Part shown: one piece after another, positions 1-7,123 of the stretch
Numbering within the stretch: position 1 is the first letter of the stretch
How the letters are laid out: each line of letters starts with the position of its first letter
Assembly (NCBI GenBank): GCA_937915285.1
Contig: CALDNG010000263.1
Location: forward strand, 1-13,365
Origin: an uncultured Desulfomonile sp.
GTDB lineage: Bacteria; Desulfobacterota; Desulfomonilia; Desulfomonilales; Desulfomonilaceae
Direction of reading: 5' to 3'
Length of the DNA stretch: 13,365 nucleotides
The notes under the pieces: model-generated
Databases searched by the model: none
What the model saw: only the letters and a program-made list of their open reading frames with translations
Told to the model about the DNA's origin: nothing
Program-made: the position numbers and the translations under genes

Positions 1-687
1 ATAATCAAGGCTACACCGGTAAAATATACAATTCTCAACCATGGCATAGGCTATGTCAGGATCATCAACTTCCAGAAAACTACCAGGGAGGAAGTTGAGA
101 AAGCCATGAGATCCCTCCTGCATAGCGCTGGTGGCGAATTGTCGGGATTGATCATCGATTTGAGGGACAATCCCGGAGGATTGTTCGCAGAAGCGATTCG
201 AGTGGCGGAATTGTTCGTCAGGGCCGGGGTCATAACATCGCTTCAGGGTAAGGATTCCAGATTCAGCAGGGTGTTCAGCGTGAACCGGGATGGCCCTTTT
301 TCAGGGATGCCTATCGTGGTCCTTATCAACAAAGGCTCTGCAAGCGCTTCTGAGGTTCTCACAGGAGCTTTGCTTTCAAACCCAAAGGTTCTGGTTATGG
401 GGGAGCGCAGTTTTGGAAAAGCCTCAGTCCAAAACGTCTTCCCACTCTCCGGATCAATGGCTCTAAGGCTGACCACGGCCCATTATTTCACTTCAGATGG
501 TCGTGATATAGAAGGAAAAGGTCTTGAACCGGACATCCCATTGACTGATTACCCGATAACAGGTCAGGACAAGACCAGGAATGTCGACATTAATGAAATC
601 CTGAGAGACCCGGAAGTGAACATGGCTGTCAACAGACTAATATCACCAAATTTTCCAATAGAATTGGTATTTTCTAATCTTTTCTAA
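1..687 (+). CDS. S41-family C-terminal processing protease (CtpA-like), 5'-truncated by window edge
   Basis: The frame is open from base 1, so this is the C-terminal 228 residues of a larger protein; the start and the expected PDZ domain lie outside the window. Visible are the core strand segment ending HGIGYVRI, the IIDLRDNPGG motif that precedes the active site, and the NKGSASASE motif. By alignment to the CtpA/Tsp family the nucleophilic Ser is at 343-345 and the general-base Lys, in GERSFGKASVQ, at 418-420. Their 25-residue spacing is the family value, so the dyad is intact. The tail GLEPDIPL is also typical. Such proteases act in the periplasm on C-termini of envelope proteins. The last ~25 residues are not conserved-looking. 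The next gene is 176 bases downstream behind an AT-rich gap, so it is probably a separate unit. Family assignment is firm; the physiological substrate is unknown. Confidence 0.93.
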   Translation: MIKATPVKYTILNHGIGYVRIINFQKTTREEVEKAMRSLLHSAGGELSGLIIDLRDNPGGLFAEAIRVAELFVRAGVITSLQGKDSRFSRVFSVNRDGPFSGMPIVVLINKGSASASEVLTGALLSNPKVLVMGERSFGKASVQNVFPLSGSMALRLTTAHYFTSDGRDIEGKGLEPDIPLTDYPITGQDKTRNVDINEILRDPEVNMAVNRLISPNFPIELVFSNLF

Positions 688-758
688 AATCTATTTCATA
701 CAATTTTATTTTAACAATTTTATCCCACATAACAAATCAATATGTTTACATTTTATTC

Positions 759-787
759 TTGATTTTATAACGCTTTTTGTGTATGGT
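759..787 (+). promoter_or_regulatory. Candidate sigma70-type promoter for the VOC gene
   Basis: TTGATT at 759-764 and TATGGT at 782-787 are separated by 17 bases, each matching consensus at four of six positions. They lie in an AT-rich gap and would give a leader of about 70 bases before the ATG at 864. Only a sequence match; no other support. Confidence 0.35.
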
Positions 788-863
788 TTGCTTGCCTTTG
801 AAAGAAAAGGTGTATTGTTTGTTTATTTTAGTTTGGTTTAAATCCAAGGAGGTTAACGGGGCA

Positions 864-1358
864 ATGAGCTTGCCGGCAGGCCATGCGAGACGTCTGTTCC
901 TGGGATTCACTTGCTCTATCATGTTTCTGGTGATTTTTGCGGTGCTTGTGGCCTATAATACTGAAGCAGAATCATCCAGTTACGTAAAATCAACGGTAGA
1001 TGACTATCCTCTTACGATAGGTATATATACCGCCAACCCGGAAGAGACGATCACTTTCTACAGAAAGCTGGGATTCCGATCATCGGAGGGTCTTTCCAAG
1101 GGATTGGACGTGTTTTCTATGGAGAAAGAGGGAACTCCCTACAAGCTTGACATACTCCACAATCGTTCGGTGAGTAAGGCTGAACTTTCAGGTGGAGTTT
1201 CTGGAATGAGCTTTAGGGTTAACGATCTGTCTGAGTCGGTAAAAGAGCTTCAGTCGAAGGGGCTCAGATTTGTGGAGACAGATGGTCTGAGGGACGGGGT
1301 AAATTACGCCTCCCTGAACGATCCCAATGGCATCAGCATCAAACTCTTTCAACCCTAG
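864..1358 (+). CDS. Membrane-anchored or exported VOC (glyoxalase/bleomycin-resistance fold) protein
   Basis: 164 residues. I chose ATG 864 because AAGGAGGT (846-853) lies 10 bases upstream. The frame continues upstream to a TTG at 777 but no ribosome site supports that. Residues 9-31 are basic then strongly hydrophobic (RRLFLGF... to VLVAYN), a signal peptide or signal anchor, so the soluble domain should be periplasmic. Residues 49-164 form one VOC module: TFYRKLGF at 64-71, SFRVNDL at 116-122 and the closing LNDPNGISIKLF. The positions that normally carry metal ligands look substituted: Thr51 instead of the early His, Gly114 at the middle position, and Lys160 where the final Glu of the DPxGNxxEL pattern is expected. 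A glyoxalase-type metalloenzyme is therefore unlikely; a binding role or a non-metal function is possible. Specific function unknown. Confidence 0.85.
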   Translation: MSLPAGHARRLFLGFTCSIMFLVIFAVLVAYNTEAESSSYVKSTVDDYPLTIGIYTANPEETITFYRKLGFRSSEGLSKGLDVFSMEKEGTPYKLDILHNRSVSKAELSGGVSGMSFRVNDLSESVKELQSKGLRFVETDGLRDGVNYASLNDPNGISIKLFQP

Positions 1359-1390
1359 TCAACACATTTAGCCAGCGCAGTAATTCGGAG

Positions 1391-1414
1391 ACGAGCCTGA
1401 TTTATCAGGCTCGT
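1391..1414. terminator. Perfect 10-bp stem-loop between convergent genes (likely bidirectional terminator)
   Basis: ACGAGCCTGA (1391-1400) and TCAGGCTCGT (1405-1414) are exact reverse complements around a TTTA loop. The structure sits 32 bases past the VOC stop and 13 bases past the stop of the minus-strand radical SAM gene. Neither strand has a good T-tract after the stem, so intrinsic termination would be imperfect. The position between two converging ends is what suggests the role. Confidence 0.65.
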
Positions 1415-1427
1415 TCCAGTTCTAGGA

Positions 1428-2495
1428 TCATTCGTACATGTTCAATTCTTTCCTGACCTTGTCCAAATCCGAATTTTCGAGTCTAAAGGGAAAATTTCTT
1501 ATGTCATTGCCCGGTTTCTCATTTCCATACGGCCTATTGCAGGCTGTCTTTCCGTCAAAGCCCGGACAGCCGGAGGTTTCAAAAGCCTCTCCTGATTCTA
1601 GACATTGATTGAGCTGGATTTCGCTAATTCCAAAATTTACTATTCTATCACGCTCGTCGAATTCCATTTTGGCAACTTCTGACATGTCATTGTCAATCAG
1701 CCAGCGAGCTAGCTGAATCCGTCGGTAAACCGACATGGGCGGCGAAGGTGTAGATTCCATTCTTGATCCTTTCTCAGGGAAAAATGAGAAAAGATGTGTA
1801 AAACCGCCCGATTGACGCGCCCGATTTATCGTGAGGACCATTTCTTTTTCTGTTTCACCCAGTCCACAGATCAAATGAACTCCTGACATACCTTTACCAA
1901 AGATATTCAGACTCTCTTCATAGACCCTCCAATAAGTATTCCAGTTGTGAGGCCCGTGAACTGCTTTGCCCCTGAGTTGGTCGAACAGTTCCCTGGTTGC
2001 GCAGTCGATGGCTACCCCAATCCGGTCTGCGCCGGCTTCTTTTAACTCTTTAAGATCATTCTTTTTAAGCACTGTCGGAGATATCAGTAAAGAAACCATC
2101 TTATCAGTGTTGGCGACTATTTTTTGGCATATATCAATAGTGTCCTGCACACTCCGGGGATGTGTGATCATGGATATACACACCCTGCCAACCCTATCGG
2201 AAGTATTTTTTACGGCCTCAATTACATCGTCTGTTCTGAAGGTTTTCCAAGGTACCCTGATGAAACTTCCGCCTGTTTTTACACGGTCTTTCTCACCTGC
2301 CAGACCACAAAACGAACAATTCGCCCTGCATCCGTCGGAGTAAGTTAGCAGCAGATTGATACATCCCAGGCTGGCATTTCGGTAAAACCAGCCACCAGTG
2401 AATTTCAGGGTCATGGCCGCAGCCAAAGATAGCCTGACATACTCGGGGCTATTATTGACGCCAGATTCAACGGTCATTGAGGCAGCCGAATTCAT
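1428..2495 (-). CDS. Radical SAM protein, biotin-synthase-like, probable LipS-type lipoyl synthase component (last gene of operon)
   Basis: 355 residues from ATG 2495, chosen because GAGGG lies 7 bases upstream. An in-frame ATG at 2561 would add 22 hydrophilic residues with a poor ribosome site but would leave only 15 bases to the previous gene, so the start is uncertain. The radical SAM CxxxCxxC motif is DGCRANCSFCGL (Cys56, Cys60, Cys63), followed by a biotin-synthase-like barrel. The C-terminus carries three further cysteines (298, 310, 319), the last two in a GCPGFDGKTACNRPYGNE element, suited to ligate an auxiliary [4Fe-4S] cluster. Family knowledge: archaeal LipS1 and LipS2, once annotated as biotin synthases, each hold two clusters and each insert one sulfur into a protein-bound octanoyl chain. 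The assignment as one of this pair comes from the operon partners. I cannot tell LipS1 from LipS2, and no biotin genes are nearby. Confidence 0.88.
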   Translation of the reverse strand: MNSAASMTVESGVNNSPEYVRLSLAAAMTLKFTGGWFYRNASLGCINLLLTYSDGCRANCSFCGLAGEKDRVKTGGSFIRVPWKTFRTDDVIEAVKNTSDRVGRVCISMITHPRSVQDTIDICQKIVANTDKMVSLLISPTVLKKNDLKELKEAGADRIGVAIDCATRELFDQLRGKAVHGPHNWNTYWRVYEESLNIFGKGMSGVHLICGLGETEKEMVLTINRARQSGGFTHLFSFFPEKGSRMESTPSPPMSVYRRIQLARWLIDNDMSEVAKMEFDERDRIVNFGISEIQLNQCLESGEAFETSGCPGFDGKTACNRPYGNEKPGNDIRNFPFRLENSDLDKVRKELNMYE

Positions 2496-2576
2496 ATTTT
2501 TTCCCTCGTCCTTTGTTGGGGTTTCTTGACGATTTTCAAAACACTTGCTTGATTGCGCCATCTTTGGGTTTTCCGG

Positions 2577-3497
2577 TTAGTTCGCAGAACAACATGAGCT
2601 TTCGAATTTTAATTCCAACCCCCTGGACCTGGCAAGTTCCAGGGCCTTGTCCGAGGCCACGGCTATTGAATTTATACCAGCCTTTACAGCAATCATATCT
2701 ACACGCTCCCTGTATTTTCCGCCCGGCCTTGCGCATCCTAGAGAGGCGAGTACGCTTGGCATTGCGGATCTCGCTTCTATGAGGAATTTCCCCACTTCCG
2801 CGGGAGCCGGAGGGGTGATTTTTTCCATTGGAGTCTGCTTCATAGGATTCAAAACAACCACCACGTATTTTCGCAACGGATAACGTTTAATTATGTCGAG
2901 AGCGTCATATTCGCCAACGATCCTTCCGAAATGGATTCCTATTATGATGTGCGGGGCTATCTCTATTCCGACTTCGGATAACGCGTCCATGGTTTGAACT
3001 ATTGAAGTAACCCCATTGTTGAGGTGATAAACTCCCCTGGCCGTTTTGTCCGAGCCTACGACATCCACAAGAGCCTGATCCACACCGGACTTCTTCAAGA
3101 GCCTAGCCGTTTTTGCGTCTAGTTGACCAGGGTGAATTGACACCTTGAGATTTGTACTGTTTTTGATTTCTGAAATTGTATCAGCAAAAATATCCCACGG
3201 CAAAAGTCCCTCGGCATTACAGGCTCCCGTGACAAGTATCCCGATGTCGCCCCTTTTTTGAGCAGACAGGGCGTATTCCAGCAAAGTTTCTGGAGTTTGC
3301 GCCTTCGGCATTGACCGAAGCAAAAGTCCCTTGCAATGCTCACAGTTCAGGGCACATTCCTCTGCCGTTACGGAAACAGCCTGATATTTGCCTCTTATCC
3401 CGTTATACACAAACATCCCCGGCGCATATACCGTCAGGGCGTTGCCGTGATGTGATCGGGAGAGGCTCCAGGCCCCACTGTATTCGTCACTTATCAT
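2577..3497 (-). CDS. Radical SAM protein, second biotin-synthase homolog, probable LipS-type lipoyl synthase component
   Basis: 306 residues from ATG 3497, one base after the stop of the FAD gene (TGA-C-ATG), implying translational coupling. The frame reaches a TTG at 3539, but that would overlap the upstream gene by 41 bases without need. SVTAEECALNCEHCKG holds the radical SAM cysteines (48, 52, 55). ILVTGACNAEG and the YAPGMFVY N-terminus match the group long described as uncharacterised homologs of biotin synthase. The C-terminal part has GCARPGGKYR (Cys255) and a CysCys pair (302, 303) four residues from the end, a likely auxiliary cluster site different from that of the next gene. The two radical SAM genes are therefore distant paralogs, not a recent duplication. 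This fits the LipS1/LipS2 pair, which in Thermococcus splits lipoyl synthesis into two single sulfur insertions. Which one this is cannot be settled by reading. Confidence 0.88.
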   Translation of the reverse strand: MISDEYSGAWSLSRSHHGNALTVYAPGMFVYNGIRGKYQAVSVTAEECALNCEHCKGLLLRSMPKAQTPETLLEYALSAQKRGDIGILVTGACNAEGLLPWDIFADTISEIKNSTNLKVSIHPGQLDAKTARLLKKSGVDQALVDVVGSDKTARGVYHLNNGVTSIVQTMDALSEVGIEIAPHIIIGIHFGRIVGEYDALDIIKRYPLRKYVVVVLNPMKQTPMEKITPPAPAEVGKFLIEARSAMPSVLASLGCARPGGKYRERVDMIAVKAGINSIAVASDKALELARSRGLELKFESSCCSAN

Positions 3498-3498
3498 G

Positions 3499-4695
3499 TC
3501 ACCTATTCCGAACCCTTTTTCGATAACCCCTGAAAGCAATCCACGTTTCAGAACAAATAGAATCCATGTCCGTTCCGCTCCACAAATCGGTCATGAGTCT
3601 TCGCTTGTCCCTGGCGTGATTCAATACCCCCGAGTAAAGCTCACGGATATTTGTTTCGTAATTTTTCAACAGATTCATATCATTGGCTTCTATGGCATCC
3701 ACCGCTGCATTGCCCGCCAGTTCCCCCGAAACCATTGCCTGCGGAACCCCAGCGCCTGTTATTGGATGGGTCAAGCCGGCGGCATCCCCGACTAGCGCCA
3801 CATTTCGGTCAACAAGTTGGTTTCTCAATCCAGAAACAGGGATCAGGCCTTTGGATCTTGAAAAAATACCGGGTTTAATCAATCCCCGGTCCCTGAACAG
3901 ACCGGAAAAAAAATCCAGTAGCTCGATTGGGCGGCTTTCTTTGATCGGGAACATGCCCAAACCCAGGTTAGCCGAAAGACCCTTGGGAAACAACCAGCCG
4001 TAACCGTAAGTGATTGCTTTACTAAAAAAAATTATTGTTCGATCCAGTCTTTTTACCAAGGGGGCCTGACACTGAACCCCAACCAGGAAATCCGGTCTCA
4101 CCGGAGATATTCTTTGAGCTATTCCGGAATTGGGGCCGTCGGCTGCGATTATCACAGTAGACTCTACGGTAATCTCATGGCTCCGGTATTTTATTATTGA
4201 CCTTCTTCCATCAAATCTATCCAGTTTTGCCCCGCTAATTACTACTGCGCCTTTCTGGGCAGCCCTTTTCGCAAGATCAAGATCCAGTAATTGCCGGTCA
4301 ATCATATAACCGGGTGATGGTGTCAAGATTTCCGCAGCAGAAGTTTCCTTGGGGCCTGAAAGGGCCTGTCCTTCGATATCCACCGTCACGGTTATGTTGG
4401 CGCCAAATTCGTGAAGAATTCTGGGCCTGACAGTGTCACGATGTGATACATCATCATTAAATACCAGCGTCTGCATTGAGTCGACCCGCTGTTGGACTAT
4501 GCGCCGGGCTAGATCGAACTCGGTAAGTAGCCTTTCAGGAATGAACTCCCCGCAATGCGGTCTTTCTCCAATGCTCTTTTTTTTGTCAATAAGCAGAACA
4601 CTCAACCCCCGCCTGGCCACGGTATTTGCGGCCATGGAACCGGCAGGCCCCGCGCCCACAACAAGCACATCGTATTTAAATGTCTTTGGATTCAT
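3499..4695 (-). CDS. lipT: FAD-dependent oxidoreductase of the geranylgeranyl reductase family (LipT-like)
   Basis: 398 residues, full length for the family. The N-terminal Rossmann motif VVGAGPAGSMAA (Gly14, Gly16, Gly19) with acidic Asp37 at the end of the second strand binds the ADP part of FAD. HCGEF (Cys48) follows at the place where geranylgeranyl reductases carry a conserved Cys-Gly. AADGPNSG and GDAAGLTHPITGAG (Asp304) are the second and third flavin motifs. Its start lies 20 bases inside the ligase gene and its stop is one base before the next ATG, so it is locked into the operon. A flavoprotein of this family (LipT) accompanies lipS1/lipS2 and the ligase in sulfur oxidisers and has been proposed to supply electrons to the lipoyl synthases. 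On sequence alone it could reduce prenyl lipids, but no lipid genes are near. Symbol given from family plus context. Confidence 0.87.
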   Translation of the reverse strand: MNPKTFKYDVLVVGAGPAGSMAANTVARRGLSVLLIDKKKSIGERPHCGEFIPERLLTEFDLARRIVQQRVDSMQTLVFNDDVSHRDTVRPRILHEFGANITVTVDIEGQALSGPKETSAAEILTPSPGYMIDRQLLDLDLAKRAAQKGAVVISGAKLDRFDGRRSIIKYRSHEITVESTVIIAADGPNSGIAQRISPVRPDFLVGVQCQAPLVKRLDRTIIFFSKAITYGYGWLFPKGLSANLGLGMFPIKESRPIELLDFFSGLFRDRGLIKPGIFSRSKGLIPVSGLRNQLVDRNVALVGDAAGLTHPITGAGVPQAMVSGELAGNAAVDAIEANDMNLLKNYETNIRELYSGVLNHARDKRRLMTDLWSGTDMDSICSETWIAFRGYRKRVRNR

Positions 4696-6250
4696 GCAAA
4701 CGCCTGAGAGTTTTCTCGATCAGTTCCATGTTTAAGAAAGTTTTGTTGTCGAATCGTCCCTTATAGGCCATGGAACCCTTGCCCAGATCGTAACACGTTG
4801 TCGAATCAAGGTTTATCAATATGCCAGCGGCATCAAGTCCCATCATTTCTGCCTGATGTTTCGAAAAGAAAGCTTCACAGCAGGATCCAACATAAATTCC
4901 TTCCTTTCCTACGCACCTCGATTGAATGGTTTCCATCAGATGCTCAAAACTCTGAACTGTCAGAGGCTCGAGGTCGTATTTCCTTGCGACTTGATGACAG
5001 GTTCCTATTTCACATTCGCCGCATTCTGAGCATCCCGGGATGTCCCTAAAATCGCAATCCAGATTTTTCGAACAATATGGCAGCAAAAGCCATTTTGGGA
5101 CCTTATGGTCCATCTCCTCAGGGTCCATGTTCACGAAAAACAGTTCGTTGGCGTCGTTCAGAGTTATCGGACCGTTGACTATCTTGAGGCGTTGTGCGGC
5201 TTCTGCAATTGCTTCGGCCATTTCAACTGGTTTAACCCCCAGGATCTTTCCGTCATAGGATTTGAAGAAATCCATCACTGATTTGAAGATCGTGTCCTTG
5301 TCGGGTTTTAGACCGGTCAGGCTTGCCTCGAGGTCCCTTGGTAGCCTCGACGGAATGGCAAAGAAATCCCCGACTATGAGCGCCTGCTGTATTCTTTTCC
5401 CGCCGGGGCCCAACCATAAGTGAGTCCTGAATGTTCCACCACCTGTTTGTTTTATTGACCTGACAGGGTCTGATTCGTGCCGAGGTCTTGACCTGGAATG
5501 GACCCAACTATCACTTTTGTAATAATCCAGTTCATTCTTGAGCCGATCTGATTCAGATACGGTCAATCCTGAGTTAAGTAATCTTATTCCAAGCTGTTTC
5601 TCAAATTCAGACGCCAGTGCTGTCTTTATCTCAGAAAGGGATGGCGCAGGGTCAACAAGGTCATTGACAAAACATATCCTGTCCATTAGGGACTCTATTT
5701 CCCTTTTTTTAAGTTTTTCAACCGGCACTCTGAGGGCCTTGAGAAATCGGTCGATCTCATTCCTGATCAGAATCGTACCCTGGAACATCATGGCTCCCGA
5801 AATTGCGACCCCGCCAGTTCCTGAAACTTTTCTGCCATCTATTTCGATGTCATTTCGCGGCCGAAACTTTGCTTCAACACCAAGCCTTGATATTCCGTCA
5901 GCAGCGACTGTGCAGATTCTGGTTAGAATAGACTCGAATTTACCAGAAAAAGGTGGATTGCCAGTTTTCCCGAATATTTCCCAACCAAGCGCTGATTCCT
6001 GGAAAAGGATTCCACCCCCTCCTGTAAGCCTCCTGTTTATGTCAATCCCGTTGGCTTCGCAGAATTCACGACGTATTTCCAAATCAACATCCTGATTGTA
6101 GCCAACAAGGGCTGCATCGGGTTTAAACTGGAGGAACCGGAAAGTATCTGGCGAGAGCCCCTGGGCAACCTCCTCGAGTATTATCATATCCAGCGCCATG
6201 TTTTCTGCGGCTGTCAACAAGCCTGTGTCCAACAGTCGTATTTCTCTCAA
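4676..6250 (-). CDS. Lipoate-protein ligase (LplA + LplB domains) fused to a C-terminal DUF116 Cys-rich domain
   Basis: 524 residues. The start is TTG at 6250: AGGGG lies 8 bases upstream, an in-frame TAG closes the frame at 6265-6263, and MREIRLLDTGLLTAAENMALD is the standard ligase N-terminus. Residues 1-240 are the LplA-type catalytic domain with RRLTGGGG (73-80) and the catalytic-type Lys141 in DGRKVSGTGG. The usual VxHD after the glycine run is replaced by ILFQE. Residues ~265-365 resemble the LplB accessory domain (GGGTFRTHLWL, IVGDFF, LEASLTGL). Residues ~375-520 match DUF116: PKWLLLPYC, then cysteines 393, 399, 407, 410, 413, 418, and further on 446, 457, 458, 486, a probable iron-sulfur site. 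First gene of the operon, 262 bases after the OmpH gene. Likely role: attaching octanoate or lipoate to a lipoyl-domain protein, with the product finished by the radical SAM pair. The DUF116 role is unknown. Confidence 0.92.
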   Translation of the reverse strand: MREIRLLDTGLLTAAENMALDMIILEEVAQGLSPDTFRFLQFKPDAALVGYNQDVDLEIRREFCEANGIDINRRLTGGGGILFQESALGWEIFGKTGNPPFSGKFESILTRICTVAADGISRLGVEAKFRPRNDIEIDGRKVSGTGGVAISGAMMFQGTILIRNEIDRFLKALRVPVEKLKKREIESLMDRICFVNDLVDPAPSLSEIKTALASEFEKQLGIRLLNSGLTVSESDRLKNELDYYKSDSWVHSRSRPRHESDPVRSIKQTGGGTFRTHLWLGPGGKRIQQALIVGDFFAIPSRLPRDLEASLTGLKPDKDTIFKSVMDFFKSYDGKILGVKPVEMAEAIAEAAQRLKIVNGPITLNDANELFFVNMDPEEMDHKVPKWLLLPYCSKNLDCDFRDIPGCSECGECEIGTCHQVARKYDLEPLTVQSFEHLMETIQSRCVGKEGIYVGSCCEAFFSKHQAEMMGLDAAGILINLDSTTCYDLGKGSMAYKGRFDNKTFLNMELIEKTLRRLHESKDI

Positions 6251-6512
6251 AAAATCTACCCCTAAAGTAATTGCGCGTCATTGTACAATTTTAACTCATG
6301 AGATTCAGGGCTGTAAACCGGAAAGAGGTATGGAATATCCTGTAACGCGTCGACCAGCTTATGTGGATAGATTATTTTTGGCGCTTTTCTCTCAAAGCCT
6401 TGACGTTTGGCCTGGATGGAGCAGCAGATGCGCCAAGAGCCGACCGTTTGGCCGGCTCCTGTGGTTTAGTCAGCTACAGTTTCCGCTTTGAACCGTTTGG
6501 CGTGCAGTATTT
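6251..6512 (-). promoter_or_regulatory. Intergenic leader upstream of the lipoate operon with stem-loop and repeated motif
   Basis: No gene seen. On the minus strand it holds a 9-bp stem with one mismatch (6437-6458), which may end the OmpH transcript 55 bases past its stop though no T-tract follows. CCAAACG-type octamers recur three times (6404-6411, 6445-6452, 6494-6501). A 7-bp inverted repeat TTGGCGC/GCGCCAA spans 6378-6384 and 6430-6436. A promoter for the ligase operon should be here, but I see only weak -10 matches (TAAAAT and TACAAT around 6283-6296) without a convincing -35. Confidence 0.4.
6437..6458 (-). terminator. GC-rich stem-loop downstream of the OmpH gene, possible terminator
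   Basis: GAGCCGACC (6437-6445) pairs with GGCCGGCTC (6450-6458) around a 4-base loop with one mismatch. It is 55 bases past the OmpH stop codon. No run of T follows on the minus strand, so it may be a processing or attenuation structure instead. Confidence 0.4.
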
Positions 6513-7064
6513 TTATTTTGCGCCCAGATCAAGGGCAGGGGCTGCGTCGAGGGCTTTGATCACGACATCTGTCAGATCGGGCATTCCCATGGAATAGATC
6601 ATGGTTTCTTTTAGGAATACAGCACTATATCCTTCGTCTTTTGCGATCTTTTCAATGATTTGCTGAATCTGGTTCATGATGGCGGTCTGAATAGCCTGTT
6701 GCTGGGTTGCCAGTTTGCCACGAACCGATTGTTGTTCGGACTGCATTTCCTGATATTTCTGGGTTAGATCATTTTCCAGCTTTTCCTTTTCAGCCGGTTT
6801 AAGTGTGTCCTTGCCTTTTTCCAGATCTGCCTCAAGTTTTTTTGCCTCAGTGGTAAGAGCCTCCATCTTGGGGGATCCAGCAGTCTGCATTTTGAGTAAC
6901 TGCTCTACCGCCACTTTAACCTTGTTGGACTTCGAGGAGACATCGGTAAGATTGATTTGCGCGAATTTACCCGATTGAGCCCAGCCCACGTTTACTGAGG
7001 AAACGCATATCGCCAAAACTATTAAAGTAATCAATGAACCGAAAACCATACCTGTTTTTTTCAT
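6513..7064 (-). CDS. OmpH/Skp-family periplasmic chaperone
   Basis: 183 residues from ATG 7064, chosen because AAAGGA lies 7 bases upstream and the protein then begins with a classical signal peptide (MKKTGMVFGS..., hydrophobic to about residue 28, probable cleavage after GWA). A longer frame from 7106 would bury that signal. The mature protein opens with a Skp-like strand (FAQINLTDV), continues as a long charged, Gln/Lys-rich coiled-coil region (about residues 55-135) and ends with IIEKIAKDEGYSAVF and DLTDVVIKALDA, which are typical OmpH elements. Skp trimers hold unfolded outer-membrane proteins in the periplasm. The usual neighbours (bamA, lpxD, fabZ) are absent, so this may be a paralog. 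The 59-base gap from the kinase stop would allow co-transcription; whether it shares any function with the kinase cannot be told. Confidence 0.9.
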   Translation of the reverse strand: MKKTGMVFGSLITLIVLAICVSSVNVGWAQSGKFAQINLTDVSSKSNKVKVAVEQLLKMQTAGSPKMEALTTEAKKLEADLEKGKDTLKPAEKEKLENDLTQKYQEMQSEQQSVRGKLATQQQAIQTAIMNQIQQIIEKIAKDEGYSAVFLKETMIYSMGMPDLTDVVIKALDAAPALDLGAK

Positions 7065-7123
7065 GCAAAAATCCTTTCTTGAATAATCGCGCCCAAGATA
7101 CTTCAAAGTTCATTCCGAGTCCA

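Noticed and set aside
1428..3497. Biotin synthase (BioB) pair
   Set aside because: The CxxxCxxC motif and fold resemble BioB, but the partners are a lipoate ligase and a LipT-like flavoprotein, both have a second C-terminal cysteine set, and no other bio genes are present.
3499..4695. Archaeal-type lipid geranylgeranyl reductase
   Set aside because: Family motifs fit, but the gene is translationally coupled between lipoate genes and no prenyl lipid genes are in the window.
5538..6095. 185-codon open frame on the + strand opposite the ligase gene
   Set aside because: Low-complexity Ser/Ile/Arg-rich product without domain features, fully inside a well-supported ligase gene.
6420..6436. Sigma54-like match TGGC-N8-TGC on the minus strand upstream of the ligase operon
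   Set aside because: Spacing between GG and GC fits, but the rest of the consensus is poorly matched and it overlaps the GC-rich stem region; no sigma54 activator is encoded nearby.
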